A program made the translations under genes and the position numbers. From NCBI GenBank assembly GCA_947624035.1, contig CANQIH010000002.1:1-40937 (forward strand): DNA of 40,937 nucleotides, read 5' to 3'. Origin of the DNA: an uncultured Oscillospiraceae bacterium (GTDB taxonomy: Bacteria; Bacillota; Clostridia; Oscillospirales; Oscillospiraceae). Below the pieces are notes generated by a model. The model was not told the origin of the DNA, did no database searches, and saw nothing but the letters and a program-made list of their open reading frames with translations. Shown piece after piece: positions 24,986 to 34,244 of this stretch (the first letter of the stretch is position 1; each line of letters opens with the position of its first letter).

Positions 24986-25915
24986 TTACAGGTCCAGCCC
25001 CGCGGTCTCGCCGGCGCCCAGCACCAGGTTCAGGCACTGGACCGCCGCGCCGGAGGCCCCCTTGCCCAGGTTGTCGAACCGGGCAGTCAGCAATATGCGC
25101 TCACCGTTTCCGTGGACGGATATCTCCATGCCGTCCTTCCCGCTCATGGACCCGGCGGAGAGGAAGCCCTCCTCATCCGCGCCCTCGCGGTAGTTCACCA
25201 CCGGCCCGGCGTACTTCTGGGCATAGACCCGGCGGATGTCGTCGGGGGAGCCCTTCAAGTCCCGGGCGAACAGGCCCACGGTGACCTCCATGCCGCTGTA
25301 GAAGTCCGCCACGATGGGGCTGAAGATGGGCGGGGTGGTGAGGCCGGCCACCGCGGTCATCTCCTTCAGGTGCTTGTGGGTCTGGGAAATACCGTACTGC
25401 CGCGGCGCGTCCAGCAGCGCGTCACGGCCTTCGGCCTCGTACTGGGCGATCATCTTTTTGCCGCCGCCGCTGTAGCCCGTGAGGGACCAGCACACAAGGC
25501 CGGTATCCGGGGCGATGAGCCCCGCCTCGGTGAGGGGGTACGCCAGGGCGATGAAGCCGCTGGCGTGGCAGCCGGGCACGGCGATGCGTTTGGAGGTCAG
25601 CACCGCCTCCCGGTGGGCGGCGGACAGCTCGGGAAAGCCGTAGGCGAACCGGGGGTCCGTCCGGTGGGCGGTGGAGGTGTCCAGCACCGTCACGTCCGGG
25701 CTCTCGATCATGGCCACGGCCTCCCGGGAGGCGTCATCCGGCAGGCAGAGGATGGCGATGTCGCAGCCGCCGTTCAGCATGGCGGCCTTGGCCGCCGGGT
25801 CCTTCCTCAGCGCCTCCGGGATGGTGACCAGCTCTATGTCAGTCCTTCCGGCCAGCCGCTGGCCGATGCGCAGGCCGGTGGTCCCGGCGCTGCCGTCAAT
25901 GAATACGCGCTGCAT
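24986..25915 (-). CDS. argC: N-acetyl-gamma-glutamyl-phosphate reductase
   Basis: VFIDGSAGTTGLRIGQRL; VPGCHASGFIALAYPL; short argC type. Confidence 0.94.
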   Translation of the reverse strand: MQRVFIDGSAGTTGLRIGQRLAGRTDIELVTIPEALRKDPAAKAAMLNGGCDIAILCLPDDASREAVAMIESPDVTVLDTSTAHRTDPRFAYGFPELSAAHREAVLTSKRIAVPGCHASGFIALAYPLTEAGLIAPDTGLVCWSLTGYSGGGKKMIAQYEAEGRDALLDAPRQYGISQTHKHLKEMTAVAGLTTPPIFSPIVADFYSGMEVTVGLFARDLKGSPDDIRRVYAQKYAGPVVNYREGADEEGFLSAGSMSGKDGMEISVHGNGERILLTARFDNLGKGASGAAVQCLNLVLGAGETAGLDL

Positions 25916-25995
25916 GGGCGAATAACTCCTGTTTATGATGTTCGTCTATTGTATAGAAGGCACCCTGCATTTGCAAGGGATTATTCAGTGGATTC

Positions 25996-26012
25996 TTGAA
26001 TATTTTTCATTT
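25996..26012 (-). promoter_or_regulatory. Putative ARG box (ArgR operator)
   Basis: Minus strand AATGAAAAATATTCAAG resembles the ArgR/AhrC consensus CATGAATAAAAATTCAAG, upstream of argC. Confidence 0.45.
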
Positions 26013-26084
26013 TAAAGCGAAATTTTTAGAATATATACAAAATAGCCGCCGGTTCCCCGGCGGCTTTCTGTAGGTTTGTCAAAA

Positions 26085-26269
26085 CCGGAACAGCCCAGAT
26101 GATGCAGGGGGAGCTTGAGGGGGGCGAAGCCCCGCCTCAAATAGGATGAAAAACCGGCAGGTACCTGAGTATCAGGTGCCTGCGCCGCGCAGCGGCAGTA
26201 TTTCATGACGGTCAGCCGGCAGGAAATACTCGGTTTTCAGGCTGTCAAAGAAAATTCTTTGACAGCCTG
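26085..26269 (-). repeat. F3 copy C: structured 3'-UTR element
   Basis: Four-way junction at 26150-26237 (minus); flanked by 41-bp terminator-containing direct repeats 26044-26084 and 26270-26310 (38/41 identical). Confidence 0.85.
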
Positions 26270-26317
26270 AGCCGCCGGTTTCACGGCGGCTTTTTGTAGG
26301 TTTGTCAAAAGCGGCTT

Positions 26318-27775
26318 TCACTTGCGCTGCCGTCTCTTTCCGGCCCAGGCGGCGGGGGTGAACAGCAGGAGCACCGGGAAGATCTCCAGCCGCCCCAGCA
26401 GCATGCACAGGCTCAGAAGCAGCTTGGACCCGCCGCTCCACACGCCGAAGTTGCCCATGGGCCCCACCAGGGACAGGCCGGGGCCGATGTTGGAGAGGCA
26501 CGCGATGACGCTGGTGACGGTGGTCTCCAGGTCCAGCCCCTCCAGGCTCAGCAGCAGGCTGGCGCCCAGGATGATGAGGGTGTAGAGCAGGTAGAACACC
26601 ATGGTGTTGCGGATGGTGGCGTCGTCCAGCCGCTCCCCGTCCAGGGACACACGGCTGACGGACCGGGGGAACAGCTGACGGCGCAGCTCGCCCCAGATGG
26701 CGCGGAGTATGATAACGAACCGGGAGACCTTGGTGCCGCCGCCGGTGCTGCCGGCGCAGGCGCCCAGGAGCATCAGCAGCACCAGGGTGATCCGGGAGTA
26801 GGAGGGCCAGAGGTCGAAATTCGTGGTGCCGAAGCCGGTGGTGGTGATGATGGAGGACACCTGGAAGAAGGACAGGCGCAGCGCGTCCAGGAAGCCCGCG
26901 CACATGGGCAGGATATTGAGGCCGATGGTCAGGGTGGCCAGGGCGATGACGGCCAGGTAGCACCACAGCTCCTGGCTCTTGAAGCCCCGGATGGAGCGCT
27001 TGAGGATCACCACGTAGTAGAGGTTGAAGTTGATGCCGAACAGCACCATGAACACCGCCGTCACCATCTCCAGGTAGGGGCTGCCGTAGGCGCCGATGCT
27101 GGCGTTGCGCACGGCGAAGCCGCCGGTGCCGGCGGTGCCGAAGGCGGTGGTCAGCGCGTCGAAGAGGGGCATCCGGCCCGCCAGCAGGAAGATCACCTGC
27201 ACCACGGTGAGGACGATATATATATTGTAGAGCACCCGGGCGGTGCTGCGCATCCGGGGCAGCAGCTTGCCCTTCACGGGGCCGGGCACCTCGGCCCGGA
27301 GAAGGTGCATGGAGTGCTCGTCGTCCGTGGGCAGCACGGCCATCATGAACACGAGAACGCCCATGCCCCCGATCCAGTGGGACAGGCTCCGCCAGAATAG
27401 CACGCCCTTGGGTAGGCTCTCCACCTCCGGCAGGATGGACGCGCCGGTGGTGGTGAAGCCGGATATGATCTCAAAGAGGGCGCTGATGTAGTTGGGGATG
27501 GCCCCGGAGAACACGAAGGGCAGCGCGCCAAAGAGGGATATGACGATCCAGCTCAATGCCACGGACACGAAGCCCTCCCGGCGCTGGATGCCGCCGGAGG
27601 CCCGCCGGCCGGTGAGCAGCATGAGCCCCCCGGCGGCCAGGGTCAGCAGCACGGTCCAGACGAAGGGCATGGGGCTCTCGCCGTAAATGAGGGCCGTGAC
27701 CAGAGGGGCCAGCAGCAAAAATGCCTCGATGACCAATATCCGGCCCAGGATACTGGTGATGATCCGGTAATTCAC
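26318..27775 (-). CDS. trkH: TrkH-family potassium uptake protein
   Basis: ISGFTTTGASIL, SHWIGGMGVLVF, GACAGSTGGGTKVSR. Confidence 0.95.
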   Translation of the reverse strand: MNYRIITSILGRILVIEAFLLLAPLVTALIYGESPMPFVWTVLLTLAAGGLMLLTGRRASGGIQRREGFVSVALSWIVISLFGALPFVFSGAIPNYISALFEIISGFTTTGASILPEVESLPKGVLFWRSLSHWIGGMGVLVFMMAVLPTDDEHSMHLLRAEVPGPVKGKLLPRMRSTARVLYNIYIVLTVVQVIFLLAGRMPLFDALTTAFGTAGTGGFAVRNASIGAYGSPYLEMVTAVFMVLFGINFNLYYVVILKRSIRGFKSQELWCYLAVIALATLTIGLNILPMCAGFLDALRLSFFQVSSIITTTGFGTTNFDLWPSYSRITLVLLMLLGACAGSTGGGTKVSRFVIILRAIWGELRRQLFPRSVSRVSLDGERLDDATIRNTMVFYLLYTLIILGASLLLSLEGLDLETTVTSVIACLSNIGPGLSLVGPMGNFGVWSGGSKLLLSLCMLLGRLEIFPVLLLFTPAAWAGKRRQRK

Positions 27776-27778
27776 GGC

Positions 27779-29137
27779 TTACCCTCTCAAAATGTCGTCC
27801 AGGCGGGTCATGCCCGGCTTGGTGGTGACGGCCAACACGCTGTCGCCGCCGTGGATGGCGTCGCCGCCGCCGGGGATGAAGCACTTGCCGTCCCGGATGA
27901 TGGCCGCCAGCAGCACGTCCGGGCGGGTGGCCAGGTCCTTCAGGGGGATGTCCAGGCAGGCGGACCCGGCGCTGGCCCGGAACTCCAGCACCTCCAGCTG
28001 GCCGTCCATGATGCGCCGGAGCATCTCTACGCCGGAGCTGTCGCTGGCGTTCTCCATGCTGCGGACGTATTGCAGGACCTGCTGGGCGGTGATGTGCCGG
28101 GGCTGTACCGGCTCCTCCAGACCGAAGGACTGGGCCAGGGGGACGAAGTGGGACTCGTTGACCTTGCAGACCACCTTGTCCACCCCGGCGTTTTTGGCGT
28201 AGGCGGAGATGATGATGTTGATCTCGTCGGAGCCAGTGACGGCCACGAAGGCGTCCATGGCGTCCAGGCCCTCCTCCTCCAGAAGCTCGGGGCGAGAGCC
28301 GTCGCAGCAGACCACCTCGGCCTTGGGCAGCAGGTCCTTGGCCCGCTCGCTCCGCTCCCGGTCGGACTCCACGATCTTCACCCGGATGCCCATGCCCAGA
28401 AGCTGGCGGGCCAGGTAAAGGCCGATGTGGCCGCCGCCCACCACCATCACATATTTGGCGCCCCGCTTGAAGATGGCCATGTCCTTGAAAAAGGCGTGGA
28501 TGTGCCGGGGTGCGCCCACCACGCTCACGTCGTCCCCCGCCCGGAGGACGAAGCTGCCGCCGGGGATGTGGACCTGGCCGCCCCGGCGCACGGCGCACAC
28601 CAGGGTGCCGCGGCCGAACCGGTTATGGAAGCCCTTCAGCTCCATGCCGCACAGGGGGTTTTCCGGCGTGAGCTTGAACTCCACCAGCTCCGCCTGGCCC
28701 TTGGCAAAGGGCTCCACCTTGGCGGCGGATGGGAAGCGCAGCACCCGGCTCACCTCCCCGGCGGCGGTGTGCTCCGGGTTGATGGTCATCGAGAGGCCCA
28801 GCTCCTCCCGCAGGAGGATGACCTCGTCATAGTGGGCCTGCTGCCGGACACGGGCGATGGTGTGCTTGGTGCCCAGCTTCCGGGCCACCATGCAGCAGAG
28901 GATGTTGGTCTCGTCCGAGTTGGTGACGGCGATGAGAAGGTCCGCCTCCCCGGCCCCGGCCAGCTTCAGAAGATCGATGTCCGCCGCGCCGCAGATGGAT
29001 ATGGCGTCCAGGGTGGAGTTCACAAGGCCGATGCGCTCCTCGTCCTGGTCGATGACGGTCACGTCATGGCCCTCGTGGGTCAGGTGCTGGGCTACGGTAA
29101 AGCCGACCTTTCCGGCTCCCGCGACGATGATGTTCAT
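27779..29137 (-). CDS. trkA: Trk system potassium transporter TrkA
   Basis: MNIIVAGAGKVGFTVAQHLTHEGHDVTVIDQDEER; duplicated TrkA-N/TrkA-C. Confidence 0.96.
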   Translation of the reverse strand: MNIIVAGAGKVGFTVAQHLTHEGHDVTVIDQDEERIGLVNSTLDAISICGAADIDLLKLAGAGEADLLIAVTNSDETNILCCMVARKLGTKHTIARVRQQAHYDEVILLREELGLSMTINPEHTAAGEVSRVLRFPSAAKVEPFAKGQAELVEFKLTPENPLCGMELKGFHNRFGRGTLVCAVRRGGQVHIPGGSFVLRAGDDVSVVGAPRHIHAFFKDMAIFKRGAKYVMVVGGGHIGLYLARQLLGMGIRVKIVESDRERSERAKDLLPKAEVVCCDGSRPELLEEEGLDAMDAFVAVTGSDEINIIISAYAKNAGVDKVVCKVNESHFVPLAQSFGLEEPVQPRHITAQQVLQYVRSMENASDSSGVEMLRRIMDGQLEVLEFRASAGSACLDIPLKDLATRPDVLLAAIIRDGKCFIPGGGDAIHGGDSVLAVTTKPGMTRLDDILRG

Positions 29138-29244
29138 AGCGCCTCCTAAAAATGGGCATACGAAGTCATTATTTCATATCGTATTATCTTAACACCGCCG
29201 GGGGGCTCCCGTCAAGGGCAGGGGGCGGCCGCCGGAAATGGTGA

Positions 29245-29273
29245 TTTACAAACCGGGCCGGGGACGTTATAAT
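29245..29273 (+). promoter_or_regulatory. Sigma-A promoter of the foldase gene
   Basis: TTTACA - 17 nt - TATAAT. Confidence 0.75.
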
Positions 29274-29335
29274 ATAAAGTTGTAAATGAACGCGGCCGGA
29301 CCGGTCCGCGGGAGCTATCGCAAAGGAGAACACAT

Positions 29336-30784
29336 ATGAGAAAGATCATCGCGCTGCTGCTGTGCCTGAGCATGCTGGCGGCCCTGGACGGCTGCGGCGG
29401 CAGCAAGATCGGCCAGTACGAAGAGCCGGAGGAGACAGAGGCCCCCGCAGAGGAGGCAGAGGAGCCGGAGGAGACCGAAGCCCCCGCCGGGGAAGCCGAA
29501 GAGCCGGAGGAGACCGAAGCCCCCGCAGAGGAAGCCGAAGAGCCGGAGGAGACCGAAGCCCCCGCAGAGGAAGCCGAAGAGCCGGAGGAGACCGAAGTCC
29601 CCGTGGAGGAAGCCGAGGAGCCGGAGGAGGCTACCGATGATGCCGCCGGGGCGTCGGCCGAGGCGTCGGATGAGCCGTCGGATGAGCCGCCGGCCGAGTC
29701 CACGCCTACCCCCAGGCCCCTGGTGGGCGACCCCGACGTCATATACGCCAAATATGACCCCGACACGGTGGTGGCCACCGTGAACGGCGAGGACGTGACC
29801 TGGCAGGAGTACCACTATTATCTGAACTACTTCGTCCAGTACGCCCAATATGTGGCTCTGTCCAACGGTTTCCCCATATCCGATTGGGACGCCAATGATT
29901 TCTCCAGCACCAGCACCAACGGGCAGCTGGTCCTCATGAACGCCGAGGACATGCTCCGCCAGTACCACGCCGTGGGCGCCATGGCCAAGGAGCGGGGCAT
30001 AGAGCTGACAGAGGACGACAAGGCCCAGGTCCTGTCCATCTTCGAGGAGAACGCCGACAGCACCTCCGGCGACGGGGACGGCACCTGCACCGAGGAGGAG
30101 GCCGCGGCCTTTGAGGAGCACCTGGCCGATCAGTTCCTCAGCCGGGACCTGTTCGACTTCCTGAACGAGGCGGTCTGCCTGAATGAGGATATGTTCATAG
30201 AGGAGTACGGGGAAAACGGCGAGAAGTATCCCGACACGGACGCGCTGGCCTATGGCGACAAAACGGGCGTCCGGGCCGCCAAGCACATCCTGTTCATGAC
30301 GGTGGACCAGACCACCGGCCAGGCCCTGGAACAGGCCGAGATCGACGAGAAGAAGGCCAAGGCCGAGGAGGTCCAGTCCCAGCTGGCGGCGGTGGCGGAC
30401 GACCCCGACGCGCTGAACGAGCTCTTTGACGAGCTGGCGGAGGAATACAACGAGGACACCGGCGCCGCCGCCTATCCCGGCGGGTACACCTACGCCCCCG
30501 GCGTGATGGTCAGCGAGTTCGAGGGTGCCGTGTCCGCCCTGCCTGTCGGCGGGCTCAGCCAGGTGGTGGAGACCAGCTACGGCTACCACGTGATCATGCG
30601 GGTGGCCGTGGACCCGGACGCCCAGGTCATGAGCACCAACGGCCAGGCAGTGAGCCTGCGGACCGCCGCGGCCAACGATGCGTTCTACAACGAGATGCTG
30701 GACGCCATGGACGAGCTGGACCTGCAGTGGACCGAGGACTTCGAGAGCATCGACATCGGCGAGCTGTTCGGGCCGGAGGATTAA
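29336..30784 (+). CDS. PrsA/SurA-like peptidylprolyl isomerase, probable lipoprotein with acidic repeat linker
   Basis: Lipobox-like LDGC; 13-aa EEPEETEAPAEEA repeats; parvulin domain AKHILFMTVD...GLSQVVETSYGYHVIMRV. Confidence 0.88.
   Translation: MRKIIALLLCLSMLAALDGCGGSKIGQYEEPEETEAPAEEAEEPEETEAPAGEAEEPEETEAPAEEAEEPEETEAPAEEAEEPEETEVPVEEAEEPEEATDDAAGASAEASDEPSDEPPAESTPTPRPLVGDPDVIYAKYDPDTVVATVNGEDVTWQEYHYYLNYFVQYAQYVALSNGFPISDWDANDFSSTSTNGQLVLMNAEDMLRQYHAVGAMAKERGIELTEDDKAQVLSIFEENADSTSGDGDGTCTEEEAAAFEEHLADQFLSRDLFDFLNEAVCLNEDMFIEEYGENGEKYPDTDALAYGDKTGVRAAKHILFMTVDQTTGQALEQAEIDEKKAKAEEVQSQLAAVADDPDALNELFDELAEEYNEDTGAAAYPGGYTYAPGVMVSEFEGAVSALPVGGLSQVVETSYGYHVIMRVAVDPDAQVMSTNGQAVSLRTAAANDAFYNEMLDAMDELDLQWTEDFESIDIGELFGPED
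29420..29629 (+). repeat. Tandem 39-bp coding repeat (5 units + partial)
   Basis: EEPEETEAPAEEA repeated in the foldase linker. Confidence 0.9.
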
Positions 30785-30797
30785 GAAAGCATAGGAA

Positions 30798-30827
30798 AAG
30801 GGCCTGCCGCGGCTGCGGCAGGTCCTT
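30798..30827 (+). terminator. Left hairpin of the pair bracketing F3-B
   Basis: AAGGGCCTGCCGC GGCT GCGGCAGGTCCTT; no T-tract follows. Confidence 0.6.
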
Positions 30828-31026
30828 CAGGCTGTCAAAGAAGACTCTTTGACAGCCTGAGAAGCCGAGTATTTCCTGCCGTCAAAGCCGTCATGAAATA
30901 CTGCCGCTGCGCGGCGCAAATATACGAGTATTTGCCGGCTTTTGATCCCATTTGAGGCGGGGCTCCGCCCCCCCTCAAGCTCCCCCTGCATCATCCAAAC
31001 ATATGCGTGTTTTCTGACAAGATCGA
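30828..31026 (+). repeat. F3 copy B: structured 3'-UTR element
   Basis: caggctgtcaaaga-agac-tctttgacagcctg hairpin; four-way junction 30862-30941; between near-identical hairpins 30798-30827 and 31027-31055. Confidence 0.85.
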
Positions 31027-31055
31027 AAGGGCCTGCCGCGCTGCGGCAGGCCCTT
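31027..31055. terminator. Right hairpin of the pair bracketing F3-B (also 3' of the S9 peptidase gene)
   Basis: AAGGGCCTGCCGC GCT GCGGCAGGCCCTT. Confidence 0.7.
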
Positions 31056-31066
31056 GCTCGTTTCCC

Positions 31067-33067
31067 CTATTTGCAGTATTTGTCCATCCAGGCCAGGATC
31101 TCCTCCATGCGGGAGATGCGGTTTTTGGGCTTGCCGGACCGGCTCAGCTCGTGGTTCTCCCCCCGGAACAGGCACAGCTTCGTCTCCGCCCCCGCTTTTT
31201 TCAGCGCCGTGAACATGGCCAGGCCCTCGCTCATCCAGCAGCGGAAGTCGTTGTCCGAGTGGATGAAAAGGGTAGGGGTGGTGCAGTTTTTGGCGTACTT
31301 CAGCGGGGAGTGGGACCACATCTTCTCCACGTCCGTGTCGGTGGTGGCCCGCATCTGGGTGGCGGCAAAGTGCAGGCCGATGTCCGTGGTGTACTCGAAG
31401 GTGGTCCAGTTGGCGATGGACCGCTGGGAGGCCGCCGCGGCGAACCGGTCCGTGTGGCCGATGATCCAGTTGGTCATGAAGCCGCCGTAGCTGCCGCCGG
31501 TGACGCCCACCCGGGCCGGGTCGATGTCCGGGTATTTCGCCAGCATCTCGTCTGTGAAGGCCATGACGTCCTCGTAGTCGATGGTGCCGTACTTGCCGGA
31601 GATGAAGCCGAAGTCGTTGCCCCGGCCGTCGGACCCCCGGGGGTTGCAGTACAGCACGAAATACCCGGCGCCCGCCCACACCTGCATCTCGTGGTGGAAC
31701 ACGTCCCCGAACACGGTCCGGGGCCCGCCGTGGATGTTCAGGATGGCGGGGTACTTTTTCCCGGGCTGGTACCCGGCGGGCATTAGGGCCCAGCCGTGGA
31801 TATCATAGCCGTCTCTGTTGGTGAACACGTGCATCTCCGGGGCGGAGTAATCGTATTCCTCCGTGCGGGAGAAATGGGTCAGGCGGTTTCCGGCCCCGTC
31901 GTAGAGCTCGCAGAGGTCCGGGCCGTAGAGCCCGCAGTAGACGACCTTCCCATCCTGCACGTCAAAGCTGTCGCAGCTGCCGCCGGGGGTCAGGTCCCCG
32001 GAGATGTGCCCCGCCCTATCCACGGTGCGCAGATAGGTGCTGTCGCCCACGGTGGTGAGGAAGTAGAACAGGTCCCCGTCCGCCTTGGCGCCCCGGCCGC
32101 CCCCCAGCCGGGCGTCGGAGCCCACGGAGCCGTGGCCCAGGGAGGCCTCGTACGCCGCCAGCTTCTCCAGCGCGCCGGAGGCGATATCGATGGTGTAAAG
32201 GTCGCAGTACTGGTCGTCGCCGTAGGTCATGCCGCTGCCGTCCGCCACAGGCAGGGCCCCGTCTGTCAGGGCCATCAGGAGCTTATCCCCCCAGATGCCC
32301 AGCAGGTCCCCCCGCATGGTGTCCGGCGCCAGCAGGCACCGGGTCTGGCCCGTGGCCAGGTCGTACACGTACACGCCGGAGGGCTTGTTGTTCACATTGG
32401 CGTCCGGGCTGCCGGTGTAGGCCACGAGGCCGCCGGACACGTCGAACCCGTGGCAATAGAAGTCCGTCCCGGTGATGGGCTCGATGGTCCCCGCCGCCGG
32501 GTCCAGGATGGCCAGCCGGTCCCGCTTGCCGCTGGTGATGTGCATGCCGTTGAACCAGAAGGGGCAGTCCTCCAGCACGTAATATGCCGGGTCGGCGATG
32601 TCCTTCAGGGCCCTGTCCCTGTCCGGGCCCGTGAGGCCCTCCAGGGCGTCATAGCGCTTGTCGTGGGAGTACAGGCATATGTACCGGCCGTCCTCCAGCC
32701 GCTGGATGGCGGTGACCCGGGCCGGGACCTGGAAGGCCGGGGCGGCCTCGCCTCCCTTGGGGTCCAGCTCATACCATACCGTGACGGGCTCCCCGGCATC
32801 GGCCCGTTTTTTGGCCTCCGGGTCCCGCTGGCAGGGGAACAGGATGGTGCCCTCCGCCGTCCAGATGAAGCTCCGGCCGTCGCCGCCCTGGGTGGCCTGG
32901 CGCACCGCCCCGGAGGCGTTGTCCAGCAGCCAGATGTCGCCCTTGTAGCCGTTGGTCTCCCCGTCGGCCCGGGAGACCACGAAGGCGGTCATGGTCCCGT
33001 CCGGGGAGATGGACGGGGCGCTGACGAAGCGGAAGTCGTACAGGGTCTGGGGTGTGATCTTTTTCAT
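31067..33067 (-). CDS. S9 family prolyl oligopeptidase/acylaminoacyl-peptidase-like
   Basis: C-terminal NIHGGPRTVFGDVFHHEMQ, GVTGGSYGGFMTNWIIG, HSDNDFRCWMSEGLAMFTALK. Confidence 0.94.
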   Translation of the reverse strand: MKKITPQTLYDFRFVSAPSISPDGTMTAFVVSRADGETNGYKGDIWLLDNASGAVRQATQGGDGRSFIWTAEGTILFPCQRDPEAKKRADAGEPVTVWYELDPKGGEAAPAFQVPARVTAIQRLEDGRYICLYSHDKRYDALEGLTGPDRDRALKDIADPAYYVLEDCPFWFNGMHITSGKRDRLAILDPAAGTIEPITGTDFYCHGFDVSGGLVAYTGSPDANVNNKPSGVYVYDLATGQTRCLLAPDTMRGDLLGIWGDKLLMALTDGALPVADGSGMTYGDDQYCDLYTIDIASGALEKLAAYEASLGHGSVGSDARLGGGRGAKADGDLFYFLTTVGDSTYLRTVDRAGHISGDLTPGGSCDSFDVQDGKVVYCGLYGPDLCELYDGAGNRLTHFSRTEEYDYSAPEMHVFTNRDGYDIHGWALMPAGYQPGKKYPAILNIHGGPRTVFGDVFHHEMQVWAGAGYFVLYCNPRGSDGRGNDFGFISGKYGTIDYEDVMAFTDEMLAKYPDIDPARVGVTGGSYGGFMTNWIIGHTDRFAAAASQRSIANWTTFEYTTDIGLHFAATQMRATTDTDVEKMWSHSPLKYAKNCTTPTLFIHSDNDFRCWMSEGLAMFTALKKAGAETKLCLFRGENHELSRSGKPKNRISRMEEILAWMDKYCK

Positions 33068-33086
33068 ATCTTATCTCCTTGCGGTT

Positions 33087-34145
33087 TTATTCGCTCATCA
33101 AAAGCTCCGCCGCGGCCCGGGCGTTGACCTTCTCCCGCTCCCGGAGGGTCCGGGCGGCGGCGGACATGGCCTCGCCGTCCATGTGGGCGGCCCGGTCCAC
33201 CAGATCGCACAGCCGGTCCGCCGTCACGTCCTCCATCTCCGTGAAGGGCAGGCCCGCCTCCCGGCAGAAGGCGGACACCTTGGGGTCGTAGCTCACCCCG
33301 GCGGCGGGGGTCCCGGCGTTCAGGGCAAAGACGAGCCCGTGCAGCCGCATGGACAGCACCGCCGTCATGCGCCCGGTGCGGCGGCTGTCCACCGTGACCG
33401 CGGCGGGCACGTCCCGCAGCTCGCCGCAGACGGCCGCCGCCGCCTCCCGGTCGCCCTTGCCCAGGCAGATGAACACCGGCGCCAGGTGGTACCGCTCCCA
33501 GGCGTACCGGGCGGCCCCGGCGAAGTCGAGCACATGCTCCCCGAAGCCGGGCCAGGACCGGAGCACCACCCCCAGGGCGTGCTCCCGCTCCCCGGCGGGG
33601 GCGGGCAGGCTCAGGGCCGGGTCCGCGGAGAGCAGCAGCCGGGGCTCCGTCACCCCTAGCTCCTCCAAAAGGGCCAAGCTGTCCCTGTCCCGCAGGCAGA
33701 CGACGTCTGCGTACTGGTTCAGATAAGCCGTTACCGCCTGCCGGGCCTTCTCGCCGGTGAGGGGCCCCACGCCGCAGCCGTACAGCTCCACGGCGCAGCC
33801 CATGGCCTTGGCGGCCCGGATGGTCCAAAGGTAGAACCACAAACTCCGGCGGCTGGTGACGTTCTGCAGAAGGCTGCCGCCGCCGCTGATGAACAGCTTC
33901 CCATGGCCCATGGCCCGCAGCCAGCCCAGCACATCGAGCCGCCCCACGGCGGCGATCTGGAACCGCCGGGCGGTCTTTTTCCGCTGGCGGGCGATGACCG
34001 TGACCGGCATGCCGCTGTCCAGCCGCCGCAGGGCGGCGGCGATGGCCGTCAGGACCGCGTCGTCTCCGGCGTTGTCCATGCCGTAGGCGCCGGATATGAC
34101 CACGCCCCGCCGGGCGTCCGGGCTGGCTTTGAGCAGGCTTTTCAT
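33087..34145 (-). CDS. csaB: Polysaccharide pyruvyl transferase, CsaB-like
   Basis: GVVISGAYGMDNAGDDAVLTAI; LFISGGGSLLQNVTSRRSLWFYL; MRLHGLVFALNAGTP. Confidence 0.88.
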   Translation of the reverse strand: MKSLLKASPDARRGVVISGAYGMDNAGDDAVLTAIAAALRRLDSGMPVTVIARQRKKTARRFQIAAVGRLDVLGWLRAMGHGKLFISGGGSLLQNVTSRRSLWFYLWTIRAAKAMGCAVELYGCGVGPLTGEKARQAVTAYLNQYADVVCLRDRDSLALLEELGVTEPRLLLSADPALSLPAPAGEREHALGVVLRSWPGFGEHVLDFAGAARYAWERYHLAPVFICLGKGDREAAAAVCGELRDVPAAVTVDSRRTGRMTAVLSMRLHGLVFALNAGTPAAGVSYDPKVSAFCREAGLPFTEMEDVTADRLCDLVDRAAHMDGEAMSAAARTLREREKVNARAAAELLMSE

Positions 34146-34244
34146 AGGTCGGTCCTCTTGTGCTGGCAGCAAATTTGATGTAAAATGAAAACAGAAGGTA
34201 TAGTCAGAAATATATTATACACGCATTTGGAGAAAGGGACAAGA

